A stretch of 64,000 nt of DNA from Jeotgalibacillus campisalis. GTDB lineage: Bacteria; Bacillota; Bacilli; Bacillales; Jeotgalibacillaceae. The notes beneath the pieces were generated by a model. That model was not told the origin of the DNA, made no database searches, and saw nothing but the letters and a program-made list of their open reading frames with translations. The translations under genes and the position numbers were made by a program. The stretch spans positions 1 through 64,000 of the forward strand of contig NZ_JXRR01000013.1 in NCBI RefSeq assembly GCF_000829515.1. Direction: 5' to 3'. Positions 1-8,790 of the stretch are shown here, piece after piece; position 1 is the stretch's first letter; each line of letters starts with the position of its first letter.

Positions 1-77
1 CCGAACACGGCAGTTAAGCTCTTCAGCGCCGATGGTAGTTGGGGGTCTCCCCCTGTGAGAGTAGGACGTCGCTAGGC
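1..77 (+). rRNA. rrf: 5S ribosomal RNA, 3' part
   Basis: The first 77 bases match the conserved 3' two thirds of Bacillus 5S rRNA, including the loop around CCGAACACGG and the end GTAGGACGTCGC. The 5' part lies outside the window. The two tRNA genes that follow are the usual trailer of an rRNA operon. The 3' end is placed within about three bases. Confidence 0.93.
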
Positions 78-119
78 GGTATTCATTTTTTATACTGTGG
101 CTTTCTAAGCCGATATTGA

Positions 120-193
<74 letters not shown>

Positions 194-200
194 TTACCAA

Positions 201-276
201 GGTCCCGTGGTGTAGCGGTTAACATGCCTGCCTGTCACGCAGGAGATCGCCGGTTCGATCCCGGTCGGGACCGCCA
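201..276 (+). tRNA. tRNA-Asp (GTC)
   Basis: A cloverleaf with acceptor stem GGTCCCG/CGGGACC, anticodon GTC at 234-236, T-loop GGTTCGATCC and an encoded CCA at the 3' end. It is the last gene of the rRNA/tRNA unit. Confidence 0.96.
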
Positions 277-397
277 TTTTCCATGAATTCATTCATGGTT
301 ATTTTTTTTGTCTTAAAACCAGAAAGTGCAGGGTTTGAAGACTTTGCGTTTCACTTAAAATCATGTACACTTAATAGAAGCTTTAAAAAACAGGACT

Positions 398-423
398 GAC
401 TCCAAAAGGGTGAGTCTTTTTTA
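398..423 (+). terminator. terminator after the rRNA/tRNA unit
   Basis: A short stem GACTC/GAGTC (398-402 with 412-416) is followed by a run of T. It sits about 120 bases after tRNA-Asp and just before the tsaE operon. The stem is short, so termination strength is uncertain. Confidence 0.5.
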
Positions 424-483
424 TTGAAATAGTTAAAATGATGAGTGAATTATTTATAGAGTTAAAAAGTGGAGGAACGTGCA

Positions 484-936
484 GTGATTTATAACTGGAA
501 TTCAAACCATCCCGATGAAACAGCCGCATTTGCATTTAAAATAGGAGAATTGCTGAAAGCCGGAGACGTTTTGACACTAGAGGGCGATCTTGGTGCAGGA
601 AAGACCGCTTTTTCAAAAGGGGTTGCCAAGGGCTTAGGTGTTGAACGAACGGTGAGCAGCCCTACGTTTACCATTATGAAAGAATATATGGGCAGGCTTC
701 CTCTTTATCATATGGATGTTTACCGACTTGGAGAAGATGGTGAGGATCTGGGATTTAGTGAATATTTTGAAGGAGAAGGGGTCTGCTTAGTGGAATGGGC
801 ACACTTAATAGAAGAACAGCTTCCTTCAAAGCGTCTTGAAATCTCTATTATGTACGAAGGTGATCTAAAAAGACGATTCGAACTGCGTCCTGCAGGTAAA
901 CGATATGAAGAGCTTTGTAAGGAGATTTTGCGATGA
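484..936 (+). CDS. tsaE: tRNA t6A biosynthesis ATPase TsaE
   Basis: TsaE (YdiB) is the ATPase of the cytoplasmic TsaB-TsaD-TsaE complex that makes N6-threonylcarbamoyl-adenosine at position 37 of ANN-decoding tRNAs. The 150-residue protein has a Walker A motif GDLGAGKT at about residues 34-41, the SPTFT switch region and the VEWAHLIEEQ block typical of the family. An upstream in-frame GTG at 469 lies on the ribosome binding site GGAGG (471-475). The start is therefore placed at GTG 484, eight bases after that site, which also fits the family N-terminus. It is the first gene of a four-gene overlapping operon, tsaE-tsaB-rimI-tsaD, as in B. subtilis. Confidence 0.93.
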   Translation: MIYNWNSNHPDETAAFAFKIGELLKAGDVLTLEGDLGAGKTAFSKGVAKGLGVERTVSSPTFTIMKEYMGRLPLYHMDVYRLGEDGEDLGFSEYFEGEGVCLVEWAHLIEEQLPSKRLEISIMYEGDLKRRFELRPAGKRYEELCKEILR

Positions 937-1643
937 ATGTACTAGTAATTGATACCTCGAATATTCCTTTGTCCATTGCTGTTTTAACTGAACAAACGGT
1001 GATTGCTGAAACGATCATCAACAGCAAGAAAAACCACTCGCTTCAGGCGATGCCAGCCATTGAATCCATGCTTCGCTCAGTGGATCTGTCGCCGAAGGAT
1101 TTAACGCGTATTGTTGTGGCAAAAGGTCCTGGCTCCTATACCGGTGTGAGAATTGGCGTTACACTCGCTAAAACCTTAGCCTGGACGCTTTCCATTCCAC
1201 TTGTTGCCGTTTCAAGCCTGGCTGCTTTAACAGGGGCGGGGCGCTATTTTGACGGCTATATTTGTCCTGTGTTCAATGCCAGGCGCGGGCAGGCTTATAC
1301 CGGATTGTATGCCTACAAAGATCAAGAGCTTGTTCAAGTAAAAGAAGATTTAAATGGACTGATGGAAGACTGGTTGAATGAACTGAGTTTGATGGATCGA
1401 AAAATTCTATTTACAGGACAGGATGCAGCAGTCTTTCGTGAGTTGATCATTGAAAAGTTAGGCGATCGGGCTGTTTTTGCCACGATAACAGAGAATATGC
1501 CGCGTGCTGCTGAACTTGGGTTAATTGGAATGAATATGGAGCCTGGAAATGTTCATGATGTGGTGCCGAATTATATAAGAATGGCTGAAGCAGAAACAAA
1601 ATGGCTCCAGCAGCAAAAGAAGGTCGATGCGAATGATCGATGA
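933..1643 (+). CDS. tsaB: t6A complex scaffold TsaB
   Basis: TsaB (YdiC) is the catalytically inactive paralogue of TsaD that dimerises with it in the t6A-forming complex. The 236 residues begin MNVLVIDTSN, typical of the ASKHA fold, and contain GPGSYTGVRIGV near residues 63-74, the family signature. The start ATG overlaps the tsaE stop (ATGA), with AAGGAG upstream at 919-924, so the two are translationally coupled. The C-terminal domain keeps the length expected for Bacillus TsaB. Its place between tsaE and rimI is the standard Bacillaceae arrangement. Confidence 0.94.
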   Translation: MNVLVIDTSNIPLSIAVLTEQTVIAETIINSKKNHSLQAMPAIESMLRSVDLSPKDLTRIVVAKGPGSYTGVRIGVTLAKTLAWTLSIPLVAVSSLAALTGAGRYFDGYICPVFNARRGQAYTGLYAYKDQELVQVKEDLNGLMEDWLNELSLMDRKILFTGQDAAVFRELIIEKLGDRAVFATITENMPRAAELGLIGMNMEPGNVHDVVPNYIRMAEAETKWLQQQKKVDANDR

Positions 1644-2085
1644 AGTAGAATTCCGCTGGATGACGATGGCGGACATTGATGCTGTGGTTGCTGTGGAGGA
1701 AGAGTGTTTTTCCGTGCCATGGAAGCGGGTAGCATTTGAAAATGAGCTGACCGTTAACCAGTTTGCTAAATACCTTCTCTTATTGAATGAGGGAGAAGTG
1801 ATCGGGTATTGCGGGCTGTGGCTGATCATGGATGAAGCACATATTACCAATATTGCAGTGCTGCCGAGGCTGCGTGGTCAGAAGCTGGGCAAAAAATTAA
1901 TGAAAAAGGTACTTGAGTTTGCAAAGGATGCAGGGGCAAGGACGGTGACACTTGAAGTGCGTGTCAGTAATGATATCGCCCGTTCTCTCTATCAAAACCT
2001 TGGATTTTTAGAAGGCGGCATCAGAAAAAATTATTATTCAGATAATCAGGAGGATGCGTTAGTCATGTGGGTGGAATTAAGATGA
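1633..2085 (+). CDS. rimI: ribosomal protein S18-alanine N-acetyltransferase RimI
   Basis: This is a GNAT-fold acetyltransferase of about 150 residues. RimI transfers acetyl from acetyl-CoA to the N-terminal alanine of ribosomal protein S18. The CoA-binding motif A ([10 protein letters not shown]) and the tail [20 protein letters not shown] match RimI/YdiD closely. Two in-frame ATG codons compete. The one at 1633 sits nine bases after GAAGG (1619-1623), whereas 1627 is only three bases away, so 1633 is preferred. The gene overlaps the end of tsaB and its stop overlaps the start of tsaD. Confidence 0.9.
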   Translation: MIDEVEFRWMTMADIDAVVAVEEECFSVPWKRVAFENELTVNQFAKYLLLLNEGEVIGYCGLWLIMDEAHITNIAVLPRLRGQKLGKKLMKKVLEFAKDAGARTVTLEVRVSNDIARSLYQNLGFLEGGIRKNYYSDNQEDALVMWVELR

Positions 2086-3095
2086 CAAAGCAAACATTGA
2101 TATTGGGAATTGAAACAAGCTGTGATGAAACAGCAGCCTCAGTAGTCAGGGGAGGAACGGAGATTCTTTCAAATGTCGTTGCTTCGCAAATCGAAAGCCA
2201 TAAGCGCTTTGGAGGCGTGGTGCCTGAAATTGCTTCAAGACATCATGTTGAACAGGTGACCTATGTGGTGGAAGAAGCACTGAATCAAGCGGAACGGACG
2301 ATTGAAGAGATTGATGCGATTGCCGTTACGGAAGGGCCGGGACTTGTGGGAGCGCTATTAATTGGGGTCAATGCAGCAAAAGCCATTGCCTTTGCTCACG
2401 AGAAGCCGCTGATAGGCGTTCACCATATCGCAGGTCATATTTACGCCAACCGTTTAATGAAAGAAATGAAGTTTCCTCTGATGTCGCTTGTTGTTTCAGG
2501 CGGCCATACAGAGCTTGTGCTGATGAAAGACCACGGCTCCTATGAAGTGGTTGGAGAAACGAGAGATGATGCAGCAGGGGAGGCTTATGACAAAGTAGCC
2601 CGCACCCTCGGTCTGCCTTATCCTGGTGGACCGCACATAGACCGCCTCGCTCAGGAAGGCAAACCGGTTATTAAACTGCCGAGAGCCTGGCTTGAAGAAG
2701 GATCCTTTGATTTCAGTTTCAGCGGATTGAAATCCTCTGTTATTAACACGCTTCATAATGCAGAACAGCGCGGGGAACAGTTGGATACAAAGGATCTGGC
2801 TGCGAGCTTTCAGGAAAGTGTCATTGATGTACTCGTCACAAAAACAGAGCGGGCAGTAAGTCAGTTTGGAGCCAAACAGCTATTGGTTGCGGGCGGAGTA
2901 GCGGCGAATAAAGGGCTGCGTGAACGACTGCATGAAACCTTTGATGATCGAGAAGATGTAGAACTCGTAATTCCGCCTCTATCTTTATGTACAGACAATG
3001 CCGCGATGATTGCAGCGGCCGGAACGATCTCATTTGAGCAGGGAAAACGTTCGGATTATGCCCTAAATGCAAATCCCGGACTAGAGCTTCGCTAG
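2082..3095 (+). CDS. tsaD: tRNA threonylcarbamoyltransferase TsaD
   Basis: TsaD (Gcp/YdiE) transfers the threonylcarbamoyl group to A37 of tRNA and is the catalytic partner of TsaB and TsaE. The 337 residues start [14 protein letters not shown] after the ATG, carry the metal-binding [10 protein letters not shown] region near residues 111-115, and end with the conserved [13 protein letters not shown] block. The start ATG at 2082 overlaps the rimI stop. An in-frame GTG at 2067 is unlikely because it lies inside rimI without a suitably spaced site. A strong terminator follows at 3101. Confidence 0.95.
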   Translation: MTKQTLILGIETSCDETAASVVRGGTEILSNVVASQIESHKRFGGVVPEIASRHHVEQVTYVVEEALNQAERTIEEIDAIAVTEGPGLVGALLIGVNAAKAIAFAHEKPLIGVHHIAGHIYANRLMKEMKFPLMSLVVSGGHTELVLMKDHGSYEVVGETRDDAAGEAYDKVARTLGLPYPGGPHIDRLAQEGKPVIKLPRAWLEEGSFDFSFSGLKSSVINTLHNAEQRGEQLDTKDLAASFQESVIDVLVTKTERAVSQFGAKQLLVAGGVAANKGLRERLHETFDDREDVELVIPPLSLCTDNAAMIAAAGTISFEQGKRSDYALNANPGLELR

Positions 3096-3100
3096 GCATG

Positions 3101-3136
3101 AAAATCATCAGGTAAAAGTCCTGATGATTTTTTAAA
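3101..3136 (+). terminator. terminator of the tsaE-tsaD operon
   Basis: The perfect 12-base stem AAAATCATCAGG / CCTGATGATTTT with a seven-base loop runs straight into T residues, six bases after the tsaD stop. It is a classical intrinsic terminator. Confidence 0.9.
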
Positions 3137-3166
3137 TTGTAAGAACATTTGTACTTGTTCACAGTC

Positions 3167-3338
3167 TGTTGATAACCTGTTGATAAGTGGAAAAGGCCTG
3201 TGTAAAAGTTGTAAATATTTCAGTGTGTCGTTAACTGTGGATAATGTGGATAAATATCATTAGTATTGTGGATAATGTGGAAAACTCTCTTGATAACTAA
3301 TAAAAAGCTGTGCGATTTGTGCATAACTCTGTGGACAG
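3167..3338 (+). promoter_or_regulatory. cluster of DnaA boxes
   Basis: Three perfect copies of TGTGGATAA (the complement of the DnaA box TTATCCACA) lie at 3236-3244, 3245-3253 and 3267-3275. One-mismatch copies lie at 3167-3175, 3178-3186, 3276-3284 and 3318-3326, and a weaker one at 3330-3338. All point the same way, and several are directly abutted. In B. subtilis, DnaA-box clusters outside oriC are known, and one lies beside gcp (tsaD). The same location here indicates a conserved DnaA-titrating or regulatory cluster rather than an origin. Confidence 0.82.
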
Positions 3339-3483
3339 TTACACAGATGTCATGGTTTCTACATATTTCGACTCATTTATATTTACATACAAAATAATAA
3401 AGGATCTGAGAAACGGTTAATAAGTCTTTAAAATGGACCGATTTATTGTGCTGCATTTCGATAGAAGAAGCTAATAAATGCTC

Positions 3484-3528
3484 GAAAAAATAAAGAATGC
3501 CTTTATGAAATAGTTCATAAAGACATTC
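3484..3528 (-). terminator. terminator of the ABC-F gene
   Basis: The inverted repeat GAATG-C-CTTTATGAA / TTCATAAAG-A-CATTC (3495-3528) is followed, read on the minus strand, by a T-rich run (complement of 3484-3494). It lies 28 bases after the stop of the minus-strand ABC-F gene. Confidence 0.8.
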
Positions 3529-3555
3529 ATAAGATCGTTGGTTAAATTGTACGTT

Positions 3556-5493
3556 CTACTCTTCAAGCTCTTCTTCAAGAGAAGCCCATTCTTCCATCAA
3601 GCCATCCATAACGGCTTTCGCCCGTTCGATGGCTTCATTGCACTCCATCACTTTTTCGTGATCCTGAAAAATGTCTGGATCACATAAAATGTTTTCGTTG
3701 TCTTCGATTTGAGATTCCAGTTCAGTGATTTGAATTTCAATTTCATCGAGCCGGCGCCGTTTTTGACGTTCTTTCTTTTTTTGCTCCTTATCCAATTGAA
3801 AGCTGTTTTTATCTTTCTGTGGAGAAAGGGAAGGGTTCGCTGCTTCCGATTGTTCACGTTCATACGCTTCATGCTCTTCTTTTTCTAGCGTTTTCTCCAG
3901 GTAGTAGTCATAATCCCCAAGAAACTCTGTGGCTCCTTCAGGAGAAAGCTCCAGTACCTTTGTGGCGATGCGGTTGATAAAGTACCGGTCATGGGATACA
4001 AAAAGAATGGTCCCCGGAAAATCCATCAGAGCATTTTCGAGAATTTCCTTGCTGTCGAGATCCAGGTGGTTAGTCGGCTCATCTAAAATCAGCAGATTGG
4101 ATTGCTGCATCATCAGCTTCGCCAGTGCGAGTCTAGCTTTTTCGCCGCCGCTTAAGGCATGGACCGGTTTTAACACATCTTCCCCGGAAAACAGAAAGTT
4201 GCCAAGGACGGTGCGTATATCTTTTTCGTTTTTCATTGGATACTCATCCCAGAGCTCATTTAAAACGGTTTTCCTCGAATTCAGCTCTGCCTGTTCCTGA
4301 TCGTAGTAGCCGATGCTGACATTGGAGCCGTATTGAATGGAGCCTGCCTGCGGATCGAGTTTTTTTACGATTGTTTTAAGCAGTGTCGACTTTCCCACAC
4401 CATTTGGCCCGATAAGCGCCAGGCTGTCCTGACGGGCTAGAGAGGTTGAGATGTGGCTTGACAGTGGACGGTCGTAGCCGATTGCAAGATCATTCAGCTT
4501 TAGTACATCATTTCCGCTTTGACGATCGATCGAAAAAGCAAAGTTTGCTGACTTTTCATCGCCTTGCGGGCGGTCCATTTTGTCCATTTTTTCAAGCTTT
4601 TTTCGCCGGCTTTGCGCCTGCTTCGTAGTGGAGGCACGGACTAGATTGCGTGCTATGAAATCCTCCAGTTTTGCGATTTCTCCCTGCTGCTTATCGAATT
4701 CTTTCAGTTCACGCTCATAGCTTAAAGCCTTCTGGTCCAGATAATAGCTGTAGTTTCCGTGATACTTGCGTGAGCGGTGCCTTGACAGCTCCACAACCTG
4801 ATTGACGACTTTATCGAGAAAATAGCGGTCATGGGATACGATCAGGATGGCGCCGGGATAGCCCTGCAAATACTGTTCAAGCCAGGACAGTGTTTCGATG
4901 TCCAAATGGTTGGTAGGCTCATCGAGAATCATGATATCAGGCTTTGATAGCAGCATTTTTCCGAGTGCCAGTCTCGTTTTTTGCCCTCCGCTTAAAGTCG
5001 AAATGGCAGTGTCATGATCCATCTGCCCAAAGCGCAGGCCGTGAAGAACCGAGCGAATATCCGCTTCATACTGATAGCCTCCCTGATCTTTAAAAGCAAC
5101 CTGGAGCGCATCATAGTCTTTCATCACGCGTTCATAGCTTTCACTGTTTTCATAGACAGCCGGGTCCGCCATTTGACGTTCGGTTTTCCGCAGCTTGATC
5201 TCCATTTTTTTCAGGTGATCAAATACAGACAGCATTTCTTCCCAAATCGAAAGCTGGGATTCCAAACCGCTGTGCTGTTCAAGATAGCCAAGAGAGACAT
5301 CTTTTGGCTTGATGATTTCTCCTTCATCATAGGACATGCTGCCGGCAATCATTTTCAGCAGCGTTGATTTCCCTGCACCGTTTCGTCCAACGAGTGCGAT
5401 GCGGTCTTTAGTTTGAACCTCGAGTTTTATATTCGAAAGAATCTCTTCAGCGCCAAAGGCTTTAGAGAGTCCGTTTACTTGTAGTAAAATCAT
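3556..5493 (-). CDS. ydiF: ABC-F family ATPase YdiF
   Basis: This 645-residue protein has two ABC ATPase domains in tandem and no membrane segments, the ABC-F architecture of ribosome-associated translation factors and resistance proteins. Both Walker A motifs (GRNGAGKST near 38, GPNGVGKST near 355), both LSGGxK signatures and both ILDEPTNHLD Walker B blocks are intact. A charged inter-domain linker and a C-terminal coiled coil (about 550-645) follow the family plan. It is transcribed against the flanking genes, as ydiF is in B. subtilis. The start ATG has an AGGTGA-type site upstream. Its exact ribosomal role is not known from sequence. Confidence 0.9.
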   Translation of the reverse strand: MILLQVNGLSKAFGAEEILSNIKLEVQTKDRIALVGRNGAGKSTLLKMIAGSMSYDEGEIIKPKDVSLGYLEQHSGLESQLSIWEEMLSVFDHLKKMEIKLRKTERQMADPAVYENSESYERVMKDYDALQVAFKDQGGYQYEADIRSVLHGLRFGQMDHDTAISTLSGGQKTRLALGKMLLSKPDIMILDEPTNHLDIETLSWLEQYLQGYPGAILIVSHDRYFLDKVVNQVVELSRHRSRKYHGNYSYYLDQKALSYERELKEFDKQQGEIAKLEDFIARNLVRASTTKQAQSRRKKLEKMDKMDRPQGDEKSANFAFSIDRQSGNDVLKLNDLAIGYDRPLSSHISTSLARQDSLALIGPNGVGKSTLLKTIVKKLDPQAGSIQYGSNVSIGYYDQEQAELNSRKTVLNELWDEYPMKNEKDIRTVLGNFLFSGEDVLKPVHALSGGEKARLALAKLMMQQSNLLILDEPTNHLDLDSKEILENALMDFPGTILFVSHDRYFINRIATKVLELSPEGATEFLGDYDYYLEKTLEKEEHEAYEREQSEAANPSLSPQKDKNSFQLDKEQKKKERQKRRRLDEIEIQITELESQIEDNENILCDPDIFQDHEKVMECNEAIERAKAVMDGLMEEWASLEEELEE

Positions 5494-5813
5494 GTAAGGG
5501 TCACCTCATTTTCTTCCTTTAAGTGTATCGCATGACAGAACCGTTGTGCAATCTAACGAATCTGTGAATGAGTGTACAAACTTTGCACACATCGAGTCGA
5601 ATGGTGTATGATACAATTGAACGATTTGTATAATTTGAACAATAAGACGATATGAAGCTATTTTCTTATAGAAAAACGCACATGAGAGAGAAGACGGATT
5701 CGTCACGAATCTGAACTGATGGAAGCGTTAACAGATTTTTTGACTACTTCACATGATTTTACGGGGCTGCCGTTTAGATCATCCGATGAATGGAGTCTAA
5801 AGGGAGTGAAAGA
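5494..5813. other. divergent ydiF-rex intergenic region
   Basis: This 320-base spacer holds a sigma-A-like promoter towards rex (5583-5612). It also holds a 32-codon open frame at 5719-5817 whose stop overlaps the rex start but which has no convincing ribosome binding site. The moaC gene found here in B. subtilis is absent. No terminator was seen. Confidence 0.5.
5583..5612 (+). promoter_or_regulatory. sigma-A-like promoter upstream of rex
   Basis: TTGCAC at 5583-5588 and TATGAT at 5607-5612 are separated by 18 bases, a good sigma-A match reading towards rex. It would give a leader of about 190 bases. Confidence 0.6.
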
Positions 5814-6488
5814 ATGAATCAGGAAATGAAAATACCGCAAGCGACGGCAAAAAGGCTTCCTCTTTATTACCGCTTTTTGAAGAACCTTCATTCTTCTGGG
5901 AAGCAGCGGGTGTCATCGAAGGAACTGAGTGAAGCAGTAAAAGTGGATTCAGCAACCATCCGCCGTGATTTTTCTTATTTTGGCGCGTTAGGAAAAAAGG
6001 GATATGGCTATAATGTTGATTATCTGCTTACCTTTTTCAGAAAAACGCTAGATCAGGATGAAGTCACCAAAGTGATTTTAATTGGTGTGGGGAACCTTGG
6101 CACCGCATTCCTTCATTATAACTTTTTAAAAAACAACAATACGAAAATTGAGATGGCGTTTGATGCCGACCCGAAAAAAGCAGGGACAACCATTGGTGAT
6201 GTTCCGATTTTTTCAATGGATGAGCTGGAAGATCGGGTGGCAGCGAGTGACATTGAAGTCGCCATTCTGACTGTACCGGCAGGACCTGCACAGACGATTA
6301 CCGACCGGCTGGTGCCGATGAAAATTAAGGGTATTTTGAATTTTACGCCTGCCCGGCTGAATGTGCCTGATCAAATCCGAATTCACCATATTGATCTGGC
6401 AGTAGAGCTTCAATCGCTGATTTATTTTTTGCGGCACTACGGCACAGAAGACGTAGAACCGTCACAATTAGGTGAAGGAATAGAATAG
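5814..6488 (+). CDS. rex: redox-sensing repressor Rex
   Basis: Rex is a dimeric repressor that binds DNA when NAD+ is high and leaves it when NADH rises, controlling fermentation and cytochrome genes. The 224 residues carry an N-terminal winged helix with the highly conserved stretch around [18 protein letters not shown], then a Rossmann domain with GVGNLGTAF. They are nearly identical to Bacillus Rex. The start is placed at ATG 5814, after GGGAGTGAAAG, to match the family start [13 protein letters not shown]. An ATG at 5790 would add eight residues. tatA follows after 95 bases, and the two could share a transcript. Confidence 0.95.
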   Translation: MNQEMKIPQATAKRLPLYYRFLKNLHSSGKQRVSSKELSEAVKVDSATIRRDFSYFGALGKKGYGYNVDYLLTFFRKTLDQDEVTKVILIGVGNLGTAFLHYNFLKNNNTKIEMAFDADPKKAGTTIGDVPIFSMDELEDRVAASDIEVAILTVPAGPAQTITDRLVPMKIKGILNFTPARLNVPDQIRIHHIDLAVELQSLIYFLRHYGTEDVEPSQLGEGIE

Positions 6489-6583
6489 CCAAACAAGGCT
6501 GAATGATTTATGATAAAGCTACAGCCTTCACCATTTTACAGACTGTTGCCGTCTATACGGCATAAGCAATTAAAAGGAGGTAT

Positions 6584-6763
6584 ATGAGTATGCCAGGTCC
6601 AATGAGCCTCGTCATTATCGCCGTTGTCGCCCTATTGATTTTTGGTCCGAAAAAGCTTCCTGAACTGGGAAAAGCTGCGGGGAACACGCTCCGTGAATTC
6701 AAGGATGCTACAAAAGGATTAGCAGATGACGACGATGACAAGAAGAAAGAAGACAAGCACTAA
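6584..6763 (+). CDS. tatA: twin-arginine translocase subunit TatA
   Basis: This small 59-residue membrane protein is encoded just after AAAAGGAGG. It has one N-terminal membrane helix (about residues 8-20), then the conserved [11 protein letters not shown] hinge, an amphipathic helix ending in EFKDATKG, and an acidic/basic tail. This is the TatA plan. TatA forms the protein-conducting element of the twin-arginine export system in the cytoplasmic membrane. It is followed by tatC after 18 bases, like the TatAy-TatCy pair of B. subtilis. Confidence 0.93.
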   Translation: MSMPGPMSLVIIAVVALLIFGPKKLPELGKAAGNTLREFKDATKGLADDDDDKKKEDKH

Positions 6764-6781
6764 AAACGGGATGGTGGCCAT

Positions 6782-7588
6782 ATGAACGAGAAAGATATGT
6801 CCGTCCATGATCATATAAATGAAATAAGAAAACGACTCATCCTTGTAGTCGTTTTCTTTGTCTTTGCAATTGCTGTCGGTTTTTTTCTCGCAGAGCCTCT
6901 CATGAAGTTTCTGCAATCGTCTGATGAAGCACAGCAAATGACACTCAACGCATTCAGGGTGACAGATCCCGTAAAGATCTACTTTCAAATCATCCTATTC
7001 ATTGCGTTTATCATGACGGCTCCCTTAATCTTATTTCAACTCTGGTCCTTTGTGAGTCCAGGGCTTCATGAACGAGAACGGCGCGTAACGTTAAGCTATA
7101 TTCCAGCATCCGCCCTGTTGTTTTTAGGCGGTCTTGCTTTTGCTTATTTTATTCTGTTTCCGTTTGTCGTTCAGTTTATGATGAATTTATCCGATAACCT
7201 GGGCATTGAACAGGTCATTGGAATCAATGAATACTTTCAATTTCTATTTCAAATGACGATTCCGTTCGGTTTTTTGTTTCAGCTGCCGGTGATCATGCTG
7301 TTTGTGACGCGCCTTGGCATTGTGACGCCGATGGTTTTATCCAAAATCAGAAAGTATGCATACTTTGTGCTGATTGTGGTAGCGGCATTTGTCACACCGC
7401 CGGATATTTTTTCTCATCTGCTCGTGACCGTTCCACTGCTTGTTCTTTATGAGATCAGCTTGTGGATAGCGAAAATTGGCTACCGCAAAGCGCTGAAAGC
7501 AGAAGCGAAGCAGCGGGAGATCGATGAAAAAGAAAGAAGAGAACGGATTGACCGGGAATTGGCCAATCAAAAAAGCAGCGGCGAATAA
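6782..7588 (+). CDS. tatC: twin-arginine translocase subunit TatC
   Basis: TatC is the polytopic receptor that recognises the twin-arginine signal peptide. The 268 residues show six hydrophobic segments, the N-terminal block SVHDHINEIRKRL, the FxLWSFVSPGLHERER loop and the late conserved region VVAAFVTPPD. The C-terminal tail is strongly charged (roughly residues 235-268), common in Bacillus TatCy. It is paired with tatA upstream and ends in a shared bidirectional terminator. Confidence 0.94.
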   Translation: MNEKDMSVHDHINEIRKRLILVVVFFVFAIAVGFFLAEPLMKFLQSSDEAQQMTLNAFRVTDPVKIYFQIILFIAFIMTAPLILFQLWSFVSPGLHERERRVTLSYIPASALLFLGGLAFAYFILFPFVVQFMMNLSDNLGIEQVIGINEYFQFLFQMTIPFGFLFQLPVIMLFVTRLGIVTPMVLSKIRKYAYFVLIVVAAFVTPPDIFSHLLVTVPLLVLYEISLWIAKIGYRKALKAEAKQREIDEKERRERIDRELANQKSSGE

Positions 7589-7608
7589 TTTCGCCGCTAC
7601 TTTTTTTT
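7568..7608. terminator. bidirectional terminator between tatC and ydiK
   Basis: The 8-base stem AGCGGCGA / TCGCCGCT (7577-7584 with 7591-7598) has T residues to the right (7601-7608) and A residues to the left (7568-7574). It can therefore stop tatC on the plus strand and ydiK on the minus strand. It overlaps the ends of both coding regions. Confidence 0.85.
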
Positions 7609-7800
7609 GTTTAAATGCTTTTTAATTCTAAAATGAAGCCCGATTAACCGGATGCCGGACCCAACATCATAGGTCGCCATTAAAATGAACAGGTACGCGA
7701 AAAATCCCCAGCCGTCCGTATTAACCGTGTTTATTGCAAAATACGTAAACATGGCTCCAAGCAGAATGTAAATAATGCCGTAAGTTAACGGCTTTCTCAT
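7597..7800 (-). CDS. ydiK: small membrane protein YdiK (DUF4305-like)
   Basis: A 67-residue protein with two predicted membrane helices (about 7-24 and 32-50) separated by a short polar turn, and a lysine-rich tail. Size, topology and its place between tatC and ydiL match YdiK of B. subtilis. Its function is unknown. Its start overlaps the stop of ydiL by four bases, so it should be translated together with the CPBP protease-like protein and may be its partner. Confidence 0.78.
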   Translation of the reverse strand: MRKPLTYGIIYILLGAMFTYFAINTVNTDGWGFFAYLFILMATYDVGSGIRLIGLHFRIKKHLNKKK

Positions 7801-8546
7801 ACAATCACTCCAATAATCCCCCGAATCAGAATAAACATCGCTTCATTCATTTCCATTAATTCCTCCAGCTGATCTGCAAAAACAAACTGAACAAGCACAA
7901 CAAAGGAGTTAATAGCAATATGCGCAATAATCGGGACAATGATGCGTTTGGTCATCGCATAGAGGAACGCGAATGCAAAGCCCATCGCTGTGTAAATCAG
8001 TATATGCGTGAAATCCAAGTGAATAGCGGCAAAAATCAAGGCACTCAGCATACCGGAAATAAAGAAATTATATCTTCGGTACAGCCAGCCGAATATGACA
8101 CCACGGAACACTATTTCTTCCAAGATCGGTCCAAAAACAGCGACAGCTAAAGCAGCAACAGGGACGTATTCCAGCAAGGAAATGATGTCTGCAGTATTTT
8201 CCGAGCCAGGCTCAATGCCAATTAGCATCTCAATCATGGCTGCAATCATCTGGCTGAAGAAAGCAAGGAAGATCCCGGCAATCGACCACACGACAGCCAT
8301 GCCTGCATTTGAGCGCTCTCCCGGAAGATCAAGCACGCCTTTTCGCTTGTTTAAAAGAATGAGCGTGATAACCAGCGTAAGAAGGAAACTAAAGAATACC
8401 CAATAGCCTGCCGCATAACTCTGCAGTGCCGCGGGATCGGTATCGGTCCATCGCAGTCCTGCAAAATAGAGAAGCGGGATGCCGACAATACCGGAAAGCT
8501 GCATGACGATGTATGCAATGATAATAATTAAAAAGGTTCGATTCAC
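7797..8546 (-). CDS. ydiL: CPBP-family intramembrane metalloprotease YdiL
   Basis: A 249-residue integral membrane protein of the CPBP (CAAX-protease/Abi) family. The three catalytic motifs are visible: EEIVFRG near residue 145, a second helix with HLDFTH near 177, and HIAINS near 211. About seven hydrophobic helices fit the family. Such glutamic-type membrane proteases cleave within or near the membrane, but no substrate can be read from the sequence. It is the first gene of a two-gene minus-strand operon with ydiK and diverges from groES, as in B. subtilis. Confidence 0.86.
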   Translation of the reverse strand: MNRTFLIIIIAYIVMQLSGIVGIPLLYFAGLRWTDTDPAALQSYAAGYWVFFSFLLTLVITLILLNKRKGVLDLPGERSNAGMAVVWSIAGIFLAFFSQMIAAMIEMLIGIEPGSENTADIISLLEYVPVAALAVAVFGPILEEIVFRGVIFGWLYRRYNFFISGMLSALIFAAIHLDFTHILIYTAMGFAFAFLYAMTKRIIVPIIAHIAINSFVVLVQFVFADQLEELMEMNEAMFILIRGIIGVIV

Positions 8547-8689
8547 ATGGTTACTCCTTTAATAAAAATTTCTCGACGCACAAGAAAGAATTGCCGATAA
8601 ACTACATTCTACTAATAAAGCAGCTCCCCATCAAATGTAACCTCTTAAAAAAAGGGCAGAATATGTCGGAAAAAAGTAATCGTTTTTAC

Positions 8690-8718
8690 TTGCATAAAAG
8701 GTCAGAATTCTTTATCAT
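8690..8718 (+). promoter_or_regulatory. sigma-A promoter of groES-groEL
   Basis: TTGCAT (8690-8695) and TATCAT (8713-8718) are 17 bases apart. The start of transcription would fall at or just before the CIRCE element, as in other Bacillus groE operons. Confidence 0.75.
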
Positions 8719-8728
8719 AATAACTGGG

Positions 8729-8755
8729 TTAGCACTCTCGTAGTTAGAGTGCTAA
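8729..8755 (+). promoter_or_regulatory. CIRCE operator (HrcA)
   Basis: TTAGCACTC, nine bases, then GAGTGCTAA: a perfect CIRCE inverted repeat. HrcA binds it to repress class I heat-shock genes when GroEL is free. It sits between the promoter and the groES ribosome binding site. Confidence 0.97.
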
Positions 8756-8790
8756 TAACGAGAACACATATCTTAAGGAGGTTGTTTCAC

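Noticed and set aside
469-483. GTG at 469 as the tsaE start
   Set aside because: It overlaps the GGAGG site that serves GTG 484 and adds residues not found in the family.
3167-3338. The DnaA-box cluster as the replication origin
   Set aside because: No dnaA or dnaN gene, no AT-rich unwinding element beside it, and known non-origin clusters occur at this gene in B. subtilis.
8749-8790. Upstream start for groES
   Set aside because: It would begin inside the CIRCE operator. The TTG at 8791 follows AAGGAGG and fits the conserved GroES start.
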